A stretch of DNA of 64,000 nucleotides. Origin: Linepithema humile. Taxonomy: Eukaryota > Arthropoda > Insecta > Hymenoptera > Formicidae. The position numbers were made by a program, and so were the translations under genes. The notes beneath the pieces are model-generated. The model was given only the letters and a program-made list of their open reading frames with translations. It searched no databases and was not told the DNA's origin. Location of the stretch: the NCBI RefSeq assembly GCF_040581485.1, contig NC_090128.1:30658931-30722930 (forward strand). The letters run 5' to 3'. Positions 58,753-64,000 of this stretch are shown in pieces; within the stretch, counting starts at the first letter, position 1, and each line of letters starts with the position of its first letter.

Positions 58753-61170
58753 TCAAAATTTAAAGTAAAAATGTGTATTATTAACGGTTTTATAAGAGCT
58801 TTCTGTAATATAATATAACCTTTGAATTGTTTTCATCAACTCACCGATTATCACTTGGCAAACCTTCATAGCCCGGAATTTTTTAGTGTTTTGCTGTCCC
58901 GACCAGGAATATATTTTTGCTAGCTGGTCTGTCATTATATTTCTCAATATGCCGCGTGTCAATTTTGCTGCATCCGTTCCACCAATGAGCAGTATGTGGC
59001 GAGTCTGCAAAGTACATGTAATCAAAAAATGTGCATCATGTAACTATTGTATTTAGTACATGTACATAAACTTACAATTTGCTTGCATACATCCGCAGAT
59101 TGCAGATTGTCATTAAAAATCTCCAGAGCTTCACTCGTCTCCAGTGGAAAATCTGGCAGGAGGTTGTCAACCTTCTCATTCAGCACAGGTCTACCATGAT
59201 CTTGGAGTTGATTTATGACGTGGTTGAGTTTCGTCATGATTGTTTTATAATATTTTAAAAACCGCTCCTCAGTCAACGGTTCTGAAACAAATGCACATTT
59301 TTGTTTATCAACAAATGAAATGTGTTTTTTTAATTTTTATATATATATACATTTGTTATATACATATTATATTTTCTAATAGAAATATCAATTAGTCTTG
59401 AAGTAAACTTTCATTTTTTAATTGAAACTAAATAAATCTTGCAATGAAATTGTTGACTGATGGACATGTTTATTTACCAATTACTGCAGTAATAGTCCGA
59501 AAATTATTCATGACTATGAAACTACTCGATAAAATGAAATACCAATTTGTAACTCTTTTGTGGAGAATAATGAGATTACAATGGAAATGAGAATGGGAAA
59601 ACTCATTATAGTTCCTCGTTAACAATTTCATTACAATATTTGTTCAGTTACAATTTAAAACGGAACATTTTATAATTATAACCTGGTGCTCTGATTAAAA
59701 ATGTAATTAGCAATGCCTATGTCAGTTTATACGTGAATATTATCGAATTATACATTACCACATGAACGAGCATTTCCTCGTTGTTGAAACAAGCGCCTCT
59801 GATCAGTGTCATCGAGTTGCTCTTCGTCCATTTCTTTGGAGTCATCGCTCTCCTGCATGTTCGACGACTCATCTTCAACTAAAGGAAAATAACATGAATC
59901 TATAGTGTTGTGGAGATTCGTAATGCGCGCGGATTAGTCTACTATATAGATATGTGTAATTGAGAAGCCGCAGCGATCATTAACGCTACTAGGCGGCGCG
60001 TCATGTAGCACCGTCGGAAGGAGCACACTTGTTTCTTAACGTGCGGATCACTTCTTACCTTACCCTCACTGAGGAAATACACAGTTTATATATTACAAGG
60101 TCTTACAGTTATTACAAGCCTCAGAAAAAAACCCACACAGTTACAACATATAGTCTTATTATTGCAACATCAAAGGTGTAAATCATTGAAATAACTAGGC
60201 AATTGAAGAATTTTAATTTCCCTGTTTTTTTTTTATATTTTGATAATTTGATAAATTATCAAAACATTTAAAAAATTGAATTTTTATAAGAAAATATATC
60301 GATTGTTCTTCGAATATAAAAGCATAGCCTTTATTTGTACATATCATTTTTTATGTATACAAATTATGAACATAATATTACCTGTTCGCTGTTTCTTCAA
60401 CGGTAATGACACTCCCTTGTGACATTCATTTCGTATGAAAGTAGGCAAAAGTTTCTTTTTGCAAGGGTTGGTTAATGACTTCGTCGTGACAATACCTTTA
60501 TTTCTTTGACATGTATCTGTTGAAAAACGTTTCGTGTAATGTGTTTAATTATTACATCAGTATCTATCTACGTTTCCGTAGATTCAAACAAATAAAATAA
60601 AAACTCACTTTGGGATTGCTTCTCATCCTTGTTGGTTGCCAATACATTTTGCCAGTGTCGTGATGGAAAATTCTCTACTTGAAGAGATGCGAATGCAATT
60701 TCTCTTTCAAAAACTGCATCGAAGTTTTCAAGCTCCTCGGATACATCATGCGATAACAACTTTTCGTTCTCTATAAAAATATCGACATGAAATACGTGTG
60801 TATTATGACATGGCAATATGAGAAGTTATGAAATATATTATTATCAATTGTGCAATATATTAGTATAAATTATAAATTATAAATTATATTAGTATTAATT
60901 ATATTAGAAATTAAATATATTAGTTATATTTAACATATAAATTAATTATATTAGAAATTAAATTACATATATAGTATAAAATATATTACTATATATAAAT
61001 ATAATTGTACCTAAAATAGTTATGCTGCAATACGTCGACTAGTGAAAGTTCTGATACCGAAACTGTGACCGTAGGATTAACACTTTTCGCAGAATGATCA
61101 CATTTCTGTTGGGCCTGGTAATTTGAAGGTGGTGGTACGAATGCACCTATGCCAATATCATCGTCAGTAG
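58753..61170 (-). CDS. DUF4806-domain protein, 5' incomplete
   Basis: Minus-strand exons: 61170-61011, 60770-60609, 60516-60382, 59878-59759, 59281-59076 and 59004-58845, or reading on to a stop at 58753. Exons two to six join in perfect phase; the first to second does not, so a small exon may be missed. Text is polar and acidic until exon five (ERFLKYYKTIMTKLNHVINQ, DFPLETSEALEIF) and six (ILLIGGTDAAKLTRGILRNI, YSWSGQQNTKKF), a DUF4806 domain whose GG and YSW positions correspond to FIFLGGLNPK and ITWSGYG of the plus-strand gene at 51479. The first exon begins with an acceptor, so the start lies further upstream, where a LINE now sits. It may be a host gene or an old transposon gene; no in-frame stop was seen. 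Confidence 0.65.
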
Positions 61171-61250
61171 CTGAAAAATTCATATTTAATTAATTATTGA
61201 TGTCATCATTAGAATAATTATTATTGTGGCTACTTGTAAATTGTAATATA

Positions 61251-64000
61251 ATGAATGAATAATTTATTGTTCCCCTTAGGGTTACAAGCTTTTCTTCTCG
61301 CCATACATTTCCTTACATGTATACTTAGTCTATACTTAGTCTATCCTTAATCCTATCTTAACCTAACCGCCTTTTGGAGCAGGAGCGTGAGCCATATGTG
61401 CCCACCCTCCTCCTCCCCTACCTATACACACACACATCTCGCCTCTGGGACTTCCGTTTCCATTGCTTTGTACATCTTTTATGTCCAACTACTTCGCCCC
61501 TTTTCCCTCCCTCTCTCTCTCTCTCTTTCTCTCTCTCACTCTCTCACTCTCTCTCTCTTTCTCTCTCTCTCTCTCCCTTTTTCTCTCTCTCTTTCCTTTT
61601 TCCTCTCTCTCTCTTTCCTTTTTTCTTTCATGCATCTCTCTCTCCTTCACACATTCTCTCTTCCTCCTCCATATTTCCTTCCCTTTCCTCCTTCCCCTTT
61701 CTTTCTCTCTCTATCTCTTTCATCCACCGTTCCCCTTCTCCCTCCTCTCCTAATACCCAGCCTACCGCCTCCTGCCAGCTTCCTCCTCCTTCCTTCCACT
61801 CTCTACACTCCTCCCATACGTGTTCCCATGTTTCCCTCTCTCCTCCACATAATCTGCATCTCCTTTTTTCTTCCTCCTCCCAGTACCTTCCCTCCCTTAC
61901 TTCATTCCCCAACCTGAATCTTGCCACTCTCTTCCATCTGCTTTCACCCCATCCTTTTTTTAGATAATCCGGTATCCCTTCCCCTTTTACTTCCTTGTAC
62001 CATCTACTAAACCTCGATTCACTTATCTTTTCCCTTCTTTCCTTTCTCTGTTTCTCCTTGTCCCTCCTCTCTAATTCCTCATACCTCGCCTCTCCCTTCT
62101 CTTTCTTCTTCTCCACCTCCTCAATTGATATCTCCCTTTCCTCTAAGAACTTCCTCCTTTCTTCCTCCCATTCCGATCTCACTCTTCCCTCTTTGAATCT
62201 CTCTTTCATCTCCTCCCTACATTCCCTCGCTATCTCACTTCCCCTCCCCTCATCTAATCTTTTTTCAAACCCCCACGCCCTCCTTTCCGCTTTTCCCCTT
62301 AGTTTCTCCCTTTGTAGTTCCTCTCTCACCAAGTATCCTGGCGTCCTTGCCTCTACTCCCAGTACCCATCTTAAATATCTCTCCTCTGCCCTTTCCATTT
62401 CCTCTCTCTCCTTCCACCCCCATATCTCTACCCCATACCCCATCACCGTCCATACCAATTTATCAAATAACCATAACCTTCTCCCCCAATCCTTCCCGAA
62501 TCTTCTTTTCCCTATCCCCCATACCTGCCCCATCACCGTTGTCGCTTTTCTCACCCTCTTCCTGATCTGTGCCCCCTGCCCTCCGTTTCTCTGTATTATG
62601 TATCCCAGATATCTAAACTCCTTCACCTCCTCAATTATCTTCCCTTTCCATCTCCATACCTTTTTCCTCCATCTCCCTCCCCCCTTTCTAAACCTCATGA
62701 TCTTCGTCTTTTCGGTGTTCAGCTCTAAATTCTTCCTGTCCAAATATCTTTCTAACCTTTCCATCATGCCCTTCATCTCCTCCTCCTCCTCTGCTATCAA
62801 AACCATGTCGTCTGCATATGCTAAGGAGTATATCTTGCGCCCTCTTAACTTTACTCCTCCCCATTTCACTTTCCCCATTTCCTCCTCTATATCTGCTAAC
62901 ATTACATTAAAGATTAGTGGGCTCAATGGGCACCCCTGCCTCACTCCTCTCGCCGTCCAAAAGTTCCCCCCCTCCTCCCCTCCTACCCTTACTTTACTTT
63001 TCGTCTCCTTCAACACCTCCTCCACTCTCTCCACCAACCCTTCCCTTACCCCTCTCTCTCTCATTGCCCCCACTAATATTCCCCTATCCACCGAGTCGAA
63101 TGCTGCCTTTAAATCTATAAACAGCGCCGTCATTTTTCCTTTCTTTTTTCCCAGCTGTCTGTTCACTAAATAATTTAAAACATATATATTGTCTAATGTC
63201 CCCATCCCTTCTCTGAAACCTGTCTGACTCTGTGGTACTATTCCCTTTTCTTCCACTTCCCTCCTTAGCCTCTCTGCCAACGTTATTGTATATATCTTGT
63301 AACATGAACTCATTAATGTCACCCCTCTGTAATCTTCCACTTTCTCTCCCTCTCCTTTCTTTCTGATCGGCACCACTACTCCCTCCTTCCATTTCTCCGG
63401 CCATCCCTCCCCCCTCCATACCCTGTTACACCAGCTCCAGACCCACTCTTCCACTTCTTCCCCTCCATATTTCCATGCTTCTCCTGGTATCCCGTCCACT
63501 CCCATTGCCTTCCCATTTCTTAGTTTTTTTATCGCCTCCTTTATTTCCTTTCTGCTGATCTCTTCTTCCTCCTCTCCCTCCCCTCCTTTCTTCCTTTCTC
63601 CCCCCTTTACTACTTTTCCTTCTGTCCCCCCCAGTAGCCTCATGAAGTACTCTTTCCACTCCTCCATTCCTATCCCATCATTTATCCTAGTTCCTCTTTT
63701 CCTTTCTCTATTTACTATTTCCCATACCTCATTCTCCCTTTTTACTTCCCTTGCTCTTTTTTCCCATCTTTCATTTTCCTCTTTCTTTTTCCTTTCACAC
63801 GTTTCCTTATATTCCTTCTTCTTCTCTTTATACTCTTTCCCTTCTCCTCCTTTTCTTCTCCATCCTCTTAACTCCCTTCTTGCCTCCTTCTTCTTTTCCT
63901 CACATTCTCTGTCCCCTCCTCTTCCCCTCCTCTTTCCCCACGTCCCGCTCCACTTCCTTTATCGCTTCTTTCATCTTCCTCTCCATCCCTTCCCATTCTA
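61251..64000 (-). mobile_element. Non-LTR (LINE) retrotransposon, 5' end outside
   Basis: Minus-strand element running off the window. Its 3' end (near 61251 on the plus strand) carries 'aacaataaattattcattca', a short TTCA-type tail in place of poly(A). The coding strand is strikingly purine-rich, so the plus strand reads as long C/T tracts (61500-61640). Confidence 0.85.
61628..64000 (-). CDS. LINE ORF2-type reverse transcriptase, partial
   Basis: The frame is open from the window edge (64000) to the stop at 61628. Counting from Met at 63667, motifs in order are ALFIDLKAAFDSVDR (RT A), GVRQGCPLSPLIFN (RT B), YADDMVLIAEE (RT C, near residue 281) and the thumb. The C-terminal part is Glu/Arg/Lys-rich and ends in a CRLCGGERETWEHVWEEC finger. 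Upstream of 63667 the frame continues (VWEIVNRERKRG), so the listed Met is internal and an endonuclease domain probably lies outside. It copies its RNA at a nicked target. No lesion in the visible part. The clade is not certain (R1/Jockey-like or RTE-like). Confidence 0.9.

Noticed and set aside
61374..63173. Long plus-strand Ser/Leu/Pro-rich open frames
   Set aside because: They are antisense to the purine-rich LINE reverse transcriptase and have no recognisable domain.

Overview
This is an AT-rich, intron-bearing animal nuclear sequence, almost certainly from an insect and most likely a hymenopteran such as an ant. That placement is inference. It rests on an errantivirus-like LTR element with an insect-type env, a P-superfamily transposon, THAP, BED and DUF4806 genes, and short AT-rich introns. 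No rRNA, tRNA or CRISPR was found. The window is dominated by nested transposable elements, with broken host-gene fragments between them.

Layout. 1-1050: AT-rich inverted and tandem repeat. 2150-4114: a TA-flanked MITE, then a hAT-type MITE (8-bp target duplication) holding a dead mariner. 4274-7239: fatty-acid-synthase-like gene reduced to ketosynthase, ACP and thioesterase parts. 7819-9514: foldback repeats and a CA microsatellite. 9555-14247: a P-like composite flanked by an 8-bp duplication, with a THAP exon, two MITEs and a Tc1 element with ~380-bp inverted repeats. 14367-18568: a two-gene PIF/Harbinger transposon. 19083-33617: a foldback element cut by a young errantivirus-like LTR element (20130-33292), itself cut by a nearly complete P-superfamily transposon (22960-27702). 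34357-35982: Tudor and XPD/ERCC2 gene fragments. 36034-37521 and 57228-58738: two copies of one ~1.5-kb repeat. 37995-39882: a doubtful small gene holding a TTAA-flanked element in an intron. 41308-45997: a hAT-like transposon with a second, divergent gene. 46085-46734: gamma-tubulin complex component 2 exons. 48911-53204: a Tnp2/CACTA-like transposase followed by a spliced DUF4806 gene. 55844-57171: a six-BED-finger gene. 58753-61170: a second DUF4806 gene on the minus strand. 61251-64000: a purine-strand-biased LINE, running off the window.

The most interesting object is the minus-strand gene at 41622-42338. Two exact GTAAGT introns join three exons into a 162-residue protein, a glutamine-rich half followed by an RGG-box half, carried inside a hAT-like transposon and transcribed away from the transposase. 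The second is the pairing of a Tnp2-like transposase with a DUF4806 accessory gene, with another DUF4806 gene 5.5 kb away. Most transposases here carry one or two small lesions (single nonsense codons or one-base frameshifts), so the cluster is young on the scale of transposon decay.
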